Shown in pieces: positions 9,773 through 18,623 of a stretch of 43,169 nt of DNA. Position 1 is the stretch's first letter, and the number at the start of each line of letters is the position of its first letter. The DNA comes from Candidatus Endomicrobiellum devescovinae (GTDB taxonomy: Bacteria > Elusimicrobiota > Endomicrobiia > Endomicrobiales > Endomicrobiaceae): contig JAIRYK010000017.1 in the NCBI GenBank assembly GCA_031267795.1, positions 1 to 43,169 on the forward strand, given 5' to 3'. The notes below the pieces were generated by a model. The model ran no database searches and was not told the DNA's origin. It worked only from the letters and a program-made list of their open reading frames with translations. Both the position numbers and the translations under genes were made by a program.

Positions 9773-10604
9773 TAAGAACATCTCCATACACAATTTTTGC
9801 TAAAAATGATAAGTTTTCAGCAAACGTTAAAGGCGTAGGAGCAAACATATCTTCCGAATCAATTATAAAGACTCTATTGTTTTGAACAGCGTTTAACATT
9901 TTGTATTTACGCCAGAAGGATAATTCTTCTTTGGACATGTTTCCTAAATTTACCAATAAAATAATATCTGGGTTACGCTTCATAACATCTTCTCTAAAAA
10001 CTTGGAAGTAATTTTTATTTATGTCGTTGTACGCATTTATTGTATTGCTATAAGCATTATAGTCATTGGCAAAACTTTTTCCGCCTGCTGTGTATAAAGG
10101 GTTATTGCCAATTTCCCAAAATACTCTTAAAGAGACGCTTTTGCTTAACTTACTGTGCAGCCTATCAACATAAACTTCTGCCTTACTTATTGTATTGCTA
10201 GCTTCTTTTGCTCTGTTAATCTTTTCAGCCAAAGTGCGATAGTTAGAGCATATATCTTTAAAACTTTCAGACTTTTCCATTACATATACTTCAAATCCTA
10301 ACCGCCGCAACTTATCAACAACAGCTCTGTCGTTTCCGTCTTTAGAAGCTATAATCAAGTCAGGATTTATATAAGCTATTTTTTCTATATTAGGCTCTAA
10401 AAGCGTCCCTATAATTTCTTTTTTTATAGATCCTTTGGGACAAAAAACGGTTATACCTTTAACATAAGATTCTGCTCCCAACTCGTAAAGACTTTTTGTA
10501 ACTGAAGGAGCAAGCGAAACTATGCGCGTATATTCTTTAGCATATAAAAAAAATGTAGATAGCAATAAAATTATTAAAACAAAAATACTTTTTCTTATTG
10601 TCAT
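9762..10604 (-). CDS. Periplasmic substrate-binding protein, BtuF-like
   Basis: A 280-residue solute-binding protein of the helical-backbone (BtuF/FepB-like) class. A signal peptide (about 1-21, ending LLSTFFLYA) has no lipobox cysteine, so a soluble periplasmic protein is likely. The mature part opens with RIVSLAPSVTKSLYELGA, very close to the start of BtuF and relatives, and LEPNIEKIAYINPDLII follows in the usual position. I place the start at ATG 10604, which overlaps the mscL stop by 4 bp (ATGA); a longer 292-residue reading would add a non-signal-like extension inside mscL. BtuF likeness suggests cobalamin, but a siderophore or other chelate remains possible. Confidence 0.8.
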   Translation of the reverse strand: MTIRKSIFVLIILLLSTFFLYAKEYTRIVSLAPSVTKSLYELGAESYVKGITVFCPKGSIKKEIIGTLLEPNIEKIAYINPDLIIASKDGNDRAVVDKLRRLGFEVYVMEKSESFKDICSNYRTLAEKINRAKEASNTISKAEVYVDRLHSKLSKSVSLRVFWEIGNNPLYTAGGKSFANDYNAYSNTINAYNDINKNYFQVFREDVMKRNPDIILLVNLGNMSKEELSFWRKYKMLNAVQNNRVFIIDSEDMFAPTPLTFAENLSFLAKIVYGDVLNVK

Positions 10605-11089
10605 TTTTGACCATTTAAATCTGCTGTGCAATCCGGACATTTTACAGCTCTAACGGGTATTGTGGAACAACAAAAAGGACATTCTTTTGTATTAACCTGA
10701 TCTGGGCTAGATTTCTGTTTAAGCTTACTTATAAACTTTATCATTATAAATACGCAAAACGCTATTATTATAAAGGAGAACAAAATATTAAAAAACAATC
10801 CTATATTAACAGTTACAGCTCCTGCAGATTGAACGGCGGCAAGCGTTTCATAAGGCTCTTTTACAGTTTTCCCTTCTTTTAAAACTATGAAGAGGTTGGT
10901 AAAATCAAAGTCACCTAAAAGCAATCCTATCGGAGGCATTATTACATCCCTTACCAAAGAATCAACTATTTTTCCGAATGCTGCTCCTATGATAATACCG
11001 ACTGCCATATCAATAGCATTGCCCTTAACGGCAAAATTTTCAAAATCTTTTAAGAAGGATTCTATCTTCATTTTTATATTAAATTTCAT
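10601..11089 (-). CDS. mscL: Large-conductance mechanosensitive channel MscL with C-terminal zinc ribbon
   Basis: MscL forms an inner-membrane pore that opens under membrane tension to release solutes on hypo-osmotic shock. Residues 7-110 match the family: an amphipathic N-terminus (SFLKDFENFAVKGNAIDMAVG), TM1 with GIIIGAAFGKIVDSLV, the conserved DVIMPPIG, a periplasmic loop, and TM2. At 162 residues it is longer than the usual 130-150 because the C-terminus is a CxxC-(9)-CxxC ribbon (CPFC, then CPDC). The start is well set: GGAGG lies 7 nt before ATG 11089, in the 14-nt gap after tamB. It sits in one transcription unit with tamB and the BtuF/C/D-like genes. Confidence 0.93.
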   Translation of the reverse strand: MKFNIKMKIESFLKDFENFAVKGNAIDMAVGIIIGAAFGKIVDSLVRDVIMPPIGLLLGDFDFTNLFIVLKEGKTVKEPYETLAAVQSAGAVTVNIGLFFNILFSFIIIAFCVFIMIKFISKLKQKSSPDQVNTKECPFCCSTIPVRAVKCPDCTADLNGQK

Positions 11090-11103
11090 TTTGATTCCTC
11101 CAT

Positions 11104-14100
11104 TTACTTTTTATGTTTTTTTGAGGGTCCAAATTTAAATTGATGTTGAAGTATTATTGATTTGTCAGATTCTCTAGAGCTTTCTTCAGCGTCAAACTCA
11201 TAACTACCTTTCAAAAATAAATTCGGAGCTAATCTATAGCGTAATTCCATACCATGTCTCAAGTCAAGTTTTCTGTTAAAGTCGTCAAAAATTAAGTTAT
11301 ATCCGAATAAAATATTTTTATTTATGTTCTTTTCCATTGTATATTTTGTCCCAGATAACAAATCAACAAGTCTTAGATTTTTGTCTGCAGAAACGGTATC
11401 ATTTGTATTGACATAAGAAACCCTAAGATTATCCGCAATACCCACTTTATGCAACAACGATCTTGTGATAGGAGTTGAAAAGTTCTGCTCAAAAAGCCTT
11501 GCTGCCTGTTGCTTTATCATACTAAAATCAGAATCCAATCCAGCTGCTGAAGAGTTTATTTCTTTGTCTTGGTCCATATCCATAGCTTTAGCCAAGGCTT
11601 TTTGAGAATCCATATTCGGATCGTCTTTTGAGCTAAAGTTTATTGCATTACTTTTTAAAAGTTCAGACAGTTTAGTCCTTTTGACAAATAAATTTATTGT
11701 TTCGGATCCCCCGCCTCTCTTTGAAGAGATTGTAGTTTCCCCTTTTACAGTTATATAAATTTGATTGTCATCAATTATTTCTAATTTGGCGCTTAGTATA
11801 TCAAAGTTCCTTCCAAAATAGTCCAATCTGCCGCTTGTTGATTCAATAATTCCTTCGGATTTCAAACTATTGGGACTTCCACTTATGTGCAAAGCTCCGT
11901 TTATCAAAGAAGAAACAATTGAATTTTCAAATTTTGTATTTATGCCAGTACGCAAATCCAAGTCAAATTCAGTACTTACTGGGAGTGAAAAATTGGAATC
12001 CTCATTATCTTTTCCCCCAGGGAAAGTAAACCTTGTGTTTTCCAAAACAATATAACCAGAAATCAAAGGTTTTTGTGGAGTTCCTGTAATTTTAATATCA
12101 AACAAAGGTTCCCCTGACGAATAATCTTTCAATAGAGACTTTGATCCCATAAATTTTGAAACAGGCAACTGAGGTACAGATATAGGGATTCCTTTTTTCC
12201 CTTCTGTAACAGCTCTAATATCAAAATCCTTTATAATAAAATTCTTAAGTTTTAGTCGCCCTGCAATATTTACTTTGCCTGCACCTGAATTAAAGGTAAA
12301 CTTATTAATTTTAATTAAATTGTCAGTAAGAGATATTTCAACCGATGCATTTTTTATTTTACCAAGATAGTCGTTAGAACGAAATATTCCGTCGGAAACT
12401 AAAAATGTACCATTGCTTTTTAAATTTTTATAACTTCCGTTTATAGTACCTTTAAATAATAATTTGCCGTTTAAATGATTTAAAAAGCCATCTGAAAGAT
12501 ATTTTAAGATACCAAGCTTGTTATCTTCAACCTCATAGGAAATATCTACAATTTCTTTAGATGTTTTTTCGCTTAAGCTAATAGGGAAACTCCCCTTTAC
12601 AGCAATTTTTATACCGTTTCTTTTTGAAACAAATGCCTCTTTTATATAAGCGCAACTATTATAAAAATCTATATAAATGCCTAATTTATCAAACGGGGCA
12701 CTCATCAAAGTCCCATTTGTTGAAGCGATTGACATATTGCCATCAAGAGAACTCGCATCACCTTTGAGTTTAATATGTATATCAGCATCGCCTTCTAATC
12801 CTGCAGGCAAATCAAAAAGATTTGACATAAATTTCCAATCAATACTAAAACCTGCAACTTCAAGATTTATGCGATCTTTTGAAAAATTTCCTGACATATC
12901 AAAATATGACAATTTTCTTACAACATTTAATTTCTTCACTGATAAAGTGTCGCCAAAAATAATTTCACCGGATAAGTCAAAATCATTATTTTCGTCACTT
13001 GGTTTTTGAAAAAGTTTTAATCTACCTTCTTTAAATAAATAATTAAAAAGATAATGATTTAATTTATATTTATTTACCCACAAATTATTTAAATCAACAA
13101 TACCATTAAATATAGAAATCCCATTCTCTTCTACTATATCGCCAGACAGTTTAACGTTTCCAAACAAATTCGTCGGTCCAGCATGAATATTTAGCAAAAA
13201 TAAATCTAAAAAATATTTATTGTTATTTAAATCACAAAAACCTTTATCAATCCTTATTTCACTATTAGAAATTTTTGCAGAAGCGGACTTTATTGCGATG
13301 TTTTTATTGACAATTTCAATTTCAGTTTTAAGATCTTTTAATTTTAAAGAATTTACATAAGCATCTTTAGTCTCCAGAAATATCTTAAGTTCCGGCTTTT
13401 TATCACGAAAACGAATTTCTCCTTTTCCGAAAAATTCACCCTTAAACGGCAATGTAAATCCTGCCAATATATTTATAATGCTCTCGTTTAAATTATTTAC
13501 GCTTAGCTGCAGACGTCCTACGCTTGAATATGCTCCTGAGAGAGAGACTTTCGCCTTGCCTGATATAATATTCGTGTTACTTATGTTTGCGATCCCGTCT
13601 TTATAAGAAATTAGAGATGATAAAGAAAAGGGTTGAGATAAATAAGCACCTTTTTTTAACAAAGATGAAATTTCAATATAAGGATTATTTAATTTGCCTG
13701 AAAATTTTACAGAAGCATCTAAAAATCCAACAATTCCGGGATATACTCCTTCTATATTCGTATTTTTGAAATCAATAATGCCAGCTATCTCGTTTCTTTT
13801 TAAATTTGCCGATAGCGTCGCATTCAAGCCGTTATCAGACTTTAAATTTGACAATTTAAATTTTCTTGTTGAAATATTTACGTCGGCTTCCATGCTTCCA
13901 AAAGAAATACCGCCTATATTTACTCCAACGCTCTTTAGTACGCCTTTTACCGCTTTCCCATCGCTTAAATAACCGTGAAATTCACTATGACAATTTGCTT
14001 TAACGCCTCTTACAATAATATCTTTTAAGTCAATATACATAGAAGACTCAGAATTTTCATTTGTAAAACCTATCAGTCCTTTTATATCGGCTATAGCGGT

Positions 14101-15714
14101 ATTTGAAGCATTTTTGATAACAAAACGCTCAATTTCTATCTTATTTAAATCCGCTTCTCCTTTTACTTCAAATTCCTTAAAATTATTCCCATAAAATGTT
14201 CCGTCAAAAGCTTTAAGATCAAGTTTTATACCTACATCTTTTTCATAAGTTATATTACCACCTGCCATTCCTGAAATATCTATTTCTGAATGTCCTATAA
14301 CGCGTAAAACGTTCAAAATATTAATTTCTTTAAATTTAAAATCTGTAGATATTACATTGCCTCTTGAAACAACATGCTTTAATAAAACTGAATCGTCACA
14401 TTTATAAAAATCAAAAGTATATTTGTCTTTATCGCGAATTACAGTACCTTTGGCGTCAGCCGTGTTCATATTGGATATAAGAGAGAAATCAATCTTGCCT
14501 GAAGCTTCATTTATATTGCCAGAAATATTCACCCTTCCATCAGCGCTCTCTACCACAACAGGGATTAGAGGCATATCGGTTACATTTATATTTTTAGCAT
14601 CAACAGTAATTGTCCCTCTTCTGATATTTCCTTTTACATACCCTGCTTTTTTATCTCTTATAATTAAATCGCCCTCATAATCTCCGCCTTGTAAATAAAT
14701 AGCCTCCAAACGTCTTCTCAAACCATAGTCGCAAATAACTTTGTATGTACCATTATTATTTTTACTGCTTAACAATTCAAAACTTCCTATATTAAAATTA
14801 AAAGCATTCAACTTTGAAGCCTTGAGGTTTAATTCTTTTAAGTCTTTTTGTTTTTTAAAACTCATGCTAAGTCTGCCGGATACAGACTTGCTTGTTTGAG
14901 AAAGATCAATAAATGCTTCTGCATTTATTGTATTGCTAAGCAGACCACTTGCCTTAAATTTTCCGAATTTACCTGCAAATTCAATATCAACGCCTTTTTC
15001 GTTTTTTAATAAAGTTCCCGAAGCTCCGCTAAAATCAAAACCTTTGTAATTTAACTTTACAATAGATATATTCCAGTCAGAATTAAATGACAATAAATCA
15101 ATAACTCCTTTAGAATTTATAAGCATATTAGTCTTATTTTTAGATTTAAGGATAGCTGTTCCATCAAAAAGATAGCCTTCTTTTTGTTTCAATAAAGCTT
15201 CAAGTTTAATTGATTTACCAGCTGCATGTAAAACTGAATCTAATTTTATCGTGTTTGTATCAACATATACATAAGCGTCGGTTATATTGAAAAACGCTTC
15301 TCCTTGCTTAATTAAAACTTCATTGATATAAATGTCAATACTCATTTCAGGAAGTTTTAAAACAGCTTTTTTTTCGCTCGGTTTTAGAGCTGAAACATCT
15401 TGATTTTCTTTTAAATCAATCTCAATATTAGATATTTCAATTTGTCTTATACTTCCTAGAGGAGAGAAAAAATTAAAAAGAAATTTAAATAGATTTAATT
15501 TGAAAGTAATCTTTCGGACTTTTATAATGCCGTCAGCATCAACGTCTTTAAGAGATAATTTAAACGGAGATAATGAAAAGTTACCTATAGATATGTTATG
15601 CCCTGTTTTGACGCTTACATATTTTTGCAAGTAAGGAACTAAAAGAAGCCCTCTTGCGCAGTACACAGAAATAGGCAAAACTAATACGATAAAAAATATT
15701 ATAATCTTTCGCAT
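11104..15714 (-). CDS. tamB: TamB/DUF490-family translocation and assembly protein
   Basis: A 1536-residue inner-membrane-anchored, periplasm-spanning protein. TamB family members are implicated in outer-membrane protein assembly and phospholipid transport. One N-terminal hydrophobic segment (about 3-20) anchors it. Most of the length is monotonous beta-strand repeats of the AsmA-like kind, with many I-x-G-x-I and KNISISNxxxx-like alternations. The C-terminal 350 residues carry the DUF490 style: LRTGINTKFENS, SGRLDYFGRNFDILSAKLEI, then a segment near LLSGTKYTMEKNINKNILFGYNL and a beta-rich end. Start: AAGG lies 5 nt before ATG 15714. No TamA/BamA partner is in the window. Assignment to TamB over other AsmA-like proteins rests on the C-terminal domain. 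Confidence 0.85.
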   Translation of the reverse strand: MRKIIIFFIVLVLPISVYCARGLLLVPYLQKYVSVKTGHNISIGNFSLSPFKLSLKDVDADGIIKVRKITFKLNLFKFLFNFFSPLGSIRQIEISNIEIDLKENQDVSALKPSEKKAVLKLPEMSIDIYINEVLIKQGEAFFNITDAYVYVDTNTIKLDSVLHAAGKSIKLEALLKQKEGYLFDGTAILKSKNKTNMLINSKGVIDLLSFNSDWNISIVKLNYKGFDFSGASGTLLKNEKGVDIEFAGKFGKFKASGLLSNTINAEAFIDLSQTSKSVSGRLSMSFKKQKDLKELNLKASKLNAFNFNIGSFELLSSKNNNGTYKVICDYGLRRRLEAIYLQGGDYEGDLIIRDKKAGYVKGNIRRGTITVDAKNINVTDMPLIPVVVESADGRVNISGNINEASGKIDFSLISNMNTADAKGTVIRDKDKYTFDFYKCDDSVLLKHVVSRGNVISTDFKFKEINILNVLRVIGHSEIDISGMAGGNITYEKDVGIKLDLKAFDGTFYGNNFKEFEVKGEADLNKIEIERFVIKNASNTAIADIKGLIGFTNENSESSMYIDLKDIIVRGVKANCHSEFHGYLSDGKAVKGVLKSVGVNIGGISFGSMEADVNISTRKFKLSNLKSDNGLNATLSANLKRNEIAGIIDFKNTNIEGVYPGIVGFLDASVKFSGKLNNPYIEISSLLKKGAYLSQPFSLSSLISYKDGIANISNTNIISGKAKVSLSGAYSSVGRLQLSVNNLNESIINILAGFTLPFKGEFFGKGEIRFRDKKPELKIFLETKDAYVNSLKLKDLKTEIEIVNKNIAIKSASAKISNSEIRIDKGFCDLNNNKYFLDLFLLNIHAGPTNLFGNVKLSGDIVEENGISIFNGIVDLNNLWVNKYKLNHYLFNYLFKEGRLKLFQKPSDENNDFDLSGEIIFGDTLSVKKLNVVRKLSYFDMSGNFSKDRINLEVAGFSIDWKFMSNLFDLPAGLEGDADIHIKLKGDASSLDGNMSIASTNGTLMSAPFDKLGIYIDFYNSCAYIKEAFVSKRNGIKIAVKGSFPISLSEKTSKEIVDISYEVEDNKLGILKYLSDGFLNHLNGKLLFKGTINGSYKNLKSNGTFLVSDGIFRSNDYLGKIKNASVEISLTDNLIKINKFTFNSGAGKVNIAGRLKLKNFIIKDFDIRAVTEGKKGIPISVPQLPVSKFMGSKSLLKDYSSGEPLFDIKITGTPQKPLISGYIVLENTRFTFPGGKDNEDSNFSLPVSTEFDLDLRTGINTKFENSIVSSLINGALHISGSPNSLKSEGIIESTSGRLDYFGRNFDILSAKLEIIDDNQIYITVKGETTISSKRGGGSETINLFVKRTKLSELLKSNAINFSSKDDPNMDSQKALAKAMDMDQDKEINSSAAGLDSDFSMIKQQAARLFEQNFSTPITRSLLHKVGIADNLRVSYVNTNDTVSADKNLRLVDLLSGTKYTMEKNINKNILFGYNLIFDDFNRKLDLRHGMELRYRLAPNLFLKGSYEFDAEESSRESDKSIILQHQFKFGPSKKHKK

Positions 15715-15743
15715 ACGCGCCTTAAAACCTATAAAGTTTTTTC

Positions 15744-15779
15744 GGCAGATAAATAATTTAATATAAACAAATCTCTGCC
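15744..15779. repeat. Inverted repeat between ilvE and tamB
   Basis: GGCAGA and TCTGCC lie 24 nt apart in the 79-bp gap between ilvE and tamB. The loop is AT-rich and no T-run follows on either strand, so it is not a convincing terminator. It may form a processing hairpin or be chance. Confidence 0.3.
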
Positions 15780-15793
15780 AGTTATAAACAAAA

Positions 15794-16669
15794 CTATTTA
15801 ATCGGTGTTCCTGACGAACGAGCTAAAGCTTTAAACTCTTTTATAAGTTTAGCTGTTATTTTGCCGGGTTTGCCGTCGCCGATAATTCTTGAATCAACTG
15901 CAACAACAGGAACTATTTCAGCAGCCGTCCCAGTTAAAAAACACTCGTCGGCAGTGTAAACTTCATACAAGCTTAAGCGTACTTCTTTTACAGGAACTCC
16001 CGATTTGTTTTTTGCAAGCTCTATAACTGCGTCCCTTGTTATGCCTATTAATGCACCTTCAGAACCTGCTGGAGTATAAAGAATGCCGTTTTTTACTATA
16101 AATATATTGTCGCCAGTACATTCCACAACATATCCTTCGGCATTTAACATAATAGCCTCAGCAGCACCGCTTCTTACAGCCTGCATTTTCGCAAGAATAT
16201 TATTCAAATAGTTAAGCGATTTGATATTTGGGCTTAGAGAATCTTGCCTTATTCTTCTAGTAGAAACTGTTACAATTTCCATGCCTTTTTCATAGAATTC
16301 TTCTGGATACATTTTAATCTGATCAGCTATTATTATTACAGAAGGAGGTTTCGTGCAATTTCTGGGATCAAGACCTAAATCGCCACACCCTCTTGTAACG
16401 ATAAGCCTTATATAAGCGTCATTAAGCTTATTTGCCAAAATGGTTTTTATTAAAGCCTTTTCCATTTCTTTTTTATGTATCGGAATTTCTAAATTAATAG
16501 CTTTAGCCGAAGACCAAAGTCTTTCCAAATGCTCTTTTAATCTAAAGACTCTTCCATTATAAACTCTTATACCTTCAAAAATACCATCGCCGTAAAGAAA
16601 ACCGTGGTCAAACACGGAAATTTTTGCTTCTCCCTTTTCAACTAACTTCCCGTCAAGAAAAATTTTCAT
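15794..16669 (-). CDS. ilvE: Branched-chain amino acid aminotransferase (PLP fold type IV)
   Basis: Transfers the amino group between branched-chain amino acids and their 2-oxo acids, with glutamate as usual partner, using PLP in the cytoplasm. The 291-residue length fits the family. Motifs are VFDHGFLYGDGIFEGIRVY near the N-terminus, SPNIKSLNYLNNILAK carrying the PLP-binding Lys, and the EAIMLNAEGYVVECTGDNIF block. GSEGALIGITRD follows and binds the cofactor phosphate. An AAGGAGA about 9 nt before ATG 16669 supports the start. It lies 38 bp after lolD and 79 bp before tamB. D-amino acid transaminase or 4-amino-4-deoxychorismate lyase are less likely given the FEGIRVY motif. Confidence 0.9.
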   Translation of the reverse strand: MKIFLDGKLVEKGEAKISVFDHGFLYGDGIFEGIRVYNGRVFRLKEHLERLWSSAKAINLEIPIHKKEMEKALIKTILANKLNDAYIRLIVTRGCGDLGLDPRNCTKPPSVIIIADQIKMYPEEFYEKGMEIVTVSTRRIRQDSLSPNIKSLNYLNNILAKMQAVRSGAAEAIMLNAEGYVVECTGDNIFIVKNGILYTPAGSEGALIGITRDAVIELAKNKSGVPVKEVRLSLYEVYTADECFLTGTAAEIVPVVAVDSRIIGDGKPGKITAKLIKEFKALARSSGTPIK

Positions 16670-16707
16670 CTACATGCTCTCCTTAATATGCAAAATACAA
16701 ATTATGC

Positions 16708-17367
16708 TTATAATATGCAGCCATCAACAATTTTAATTACTCTATCAGCTCTTTTGGCAAGACTTTCGTCGTGTGTTACAAGAACCAGAGCAGCACCTAT
16801 ATCCGCCGCTATATCAAACAGCAAGTTTTCTATTTCAAGACCTGTCTGCCTGTCCAAATTACCAGTGGGTTCGTCCGCAAAAATTATGCGAGGATTATTT
16901 ATTAAAGCTCTTACAATAGCTGCTCTTTGTTGTTCGCCGCCAGAAAGCTCTGAAGGATAATGATCTTGTCTATGCAAAAGTCCTGCTTTGCTTAAAATAT
17001 CTTGCGCCTGTTTTAATTTTGATTTTTTATCTTTCCAAACAGGAATGAGAATATTCTCCAAAACTGTGAAGTCAGACATAAGATAATGAAACTGGAAAAC
17101 AAAACCTATATAATCTCTTCTTATGACGCGCAAGTATTTATCGTCTCTATCAAAACAATCAATTCCGTCTATGTAAACCTTTCCCGAAGTGGGTCTATCC
17201 ATCAATCCTAAAATATGCATCAATGTGCTTTTCCCAGCTCCTGATGGACCGATTAAAGCGACTTTTTGCCCAGACTTTATTTCCAAATTTATATTTTTTA
17301 ATATTTTAACATCGGCAGAGTTTTTTTTAGCATACTGTTTGTTTAAATTTTCAGCTTTTATATTCAT
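16708..17367 (-). CDS. lolD: Lipoprotein-releasing system ATPase LolD
   Basis: The ATPase of the Lol complex, which extracts outer-membrane lipoproteins from the inner membrane for transfer to the carrier LolA. It is 219 residues, the usual size. It has Walker A GPSGAGKST near residue 40, a Q-loop in FVFQFHYLMSDFTVLEN (the F-HLL-FT-LEN pattern of LolD/MacB-type ATPases), the signature LSGGEQQR, DEPTGNLD and the switch His in LVTHD. It starts 20 bp after the LolC/E-family gene and has a GGA about 7 nt before the ATG. Pairing with that permease separates it from FtsE or MacB. Confidence 0.92.
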   Translation of the reverse strand: MNIKAENLNKQYAKKNSADVKILKNINLEIKSGQKVALIGPSGAGKSTLMHILGLMDRPTSGKVYIDGIDCFDRDDKYLRVIRRDYIGFVFQFHYLMSDFTVLENILIPVWKDKKSKLKQAQDILSKAGLLHRQDHYPSELSGGEQQRAAIVRALINNPRIIFADEPTGNLDRQTGLEIENLLFDIAADIGAALVLVTHDESLAKRADRVIKIVDGCIL

Positions 17368-17387
17368 AGTTAATTCCGATAAAATTA

Positions 17388-18617
17388 CTAACCGTATCTT
17401 ATAGCTTCAAGAGGATCTAGTTTTGCAACCTGTCGCGCAGGATAAATACCTGCCAATACAGATATAATAAAAGCACTTAAAGCCACTGTCAATATATCCA
17501 AAGGAATTATAGAAACTGGAAGTTTATCAACATAGTAAACGCCTTTTGGAAGTTTAAATATATCAAGATATTTTAGTGCAAAACTTATAGAAACGCCAAA
17601 AATTATCCCAAATACTGTTCCTAACGAGCCAACAATAAGCCCTTCGTAAAAAAATATTTTTGAAATAGAATAATTTGAAAATCCCATAGCAGACATTATC
17701 CCTATTTCTTTTGACTTCTGAACGCTTAGGAGCAAAAGATTTGAAATAACGTTAAACGCCGCTACAATTATTATAAGCCCCAAAATAAGAAACATCATTA
17801 TTTTTTCAAGCTTTAACGCCGAAAAAAGATTTTTATTCATATCAAACCATGCTTTTGCTTTGTACGGATAAGATAAATCTTTTTGAAGCTCAGCTGCAGT
17901 CGTTGACGCTTTCTCAAAATTAGTCGTATGTATATCAAGCCCAGTAATGGAATTAGGCATTGAAAATAAACTTTGTCCCTCTTTTAAATCTATAAATCCC
18001 AAAGAAGAATCAAAGTCATACATTCCCGACTCTATTACTGCAGAAACGTTAAATTTATACATTGTAGGAATGCTTCCTAAACTTGTAGGAAACATCAAAA
18101 TAACTTCGTCACCTGCATCTGCAGAGATGTTTTTTGCAAGCTCGCAGCCCAATATTATTGATCTCTTGCCAATATTTTCACCGTTAAATTTAACATCTGA
18201 AATAACAATCTGTTTTGAAAGATTTAAAATTTTATCTTCTTTGGAATAATCTATAGCTTTTATTATTATGCCAGCAGTAGAGGAAGAATCAATACCTCTT
18301 ACAATGCCCTGCTTATATATAAACGGCAACACACTTGCAACATTTTTATTAGTTTTTATTTTATTTTCTAAAGAAATATAATCTTCAAAAGATTCCCCGC
18401 CACTTCTTGTTACCAGTATATGTGGCTGTATGCCTAAAATTTTATTTCTTATATCACTTTGAAACCCGCTCATAACCGCAAGCGTTATGACAAGAGAAGC
18501 AACTCCCAAAGCTGTGCCTCCTACAGCTATAAAAGTAGTAAGCAAAGAAAAAAAAGCTTTTCTTCTTGCTTTTAAATATCTTATCGCTATAAAAAACTCA
18601 ACTGACATTGCGCTCAT
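17388..18617 (-). CDS. lolC: Lipoprotein-releasing system permease LolC/LolE family
   Basis: The membrane subunit of the Lol lipoprotein-sorting ABC complex. It is 409 residues with the family's architecture: N-terminal IAIRYLKARRKAFFSLLTTFIAVGG with TM1, a large periplasmic domain (about 50-270), then three TM segments with the FtsX-type SKEIGIMSAMGFSNYSI motif. The C-terminus DPLEAIRYG, followed by a TAG stop, is the normal family ending. Only one LolC/E gene is present beside lolD, so a homodimeric LolF-like arrangement or a second gene elsewhere is possible. Start ATG 18617 lies 6 bp after lysS; ATG 18608 is an alternative. Confidence 0.9.
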   Translation of the reverse strand: MSAMSVEFFIAIRYLKARRKAFFSLLTTFIAVGGTALGVASLVITLAVMSGFQSDIRNKILGIQPHILVTRSGGESFEDYISLENKIKTNKNVASVLPFIYKQGIVRGIDSSSTAGIIIKAIDYSKEDKILNLSKQIVISDVKFNGENIGKRSIILGCELAKNISADAGDEVILMFPTSLGSIPTMYKFNVSAVIESGMYDFDSSLGFIDLKEGQSLFSMPNSITGLDIHTTNFEKASTTAAELQKDLSYPYKAKAWFDMNKNLFSALKLEKIMMFLILGLIIIVAAFNVISNLLLLSVQKSKEIGIMSAMGFSNYSISKIFFYEGLIVGSLGTVFGIIFGVSISFALKYLDIFKLPKGVYYVDKLPVSIIPLDILTVALSAFIISVLAGIYPARQVAKLDPLEAIRYG

Positions 18618-18623
18618 AAAACT

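Noticed and set aside
15744-15779. Terminator after ilvE
   Set aside because: The arms are only 6 bp, the loop is 24 nt, and no T-run follows on either strand.
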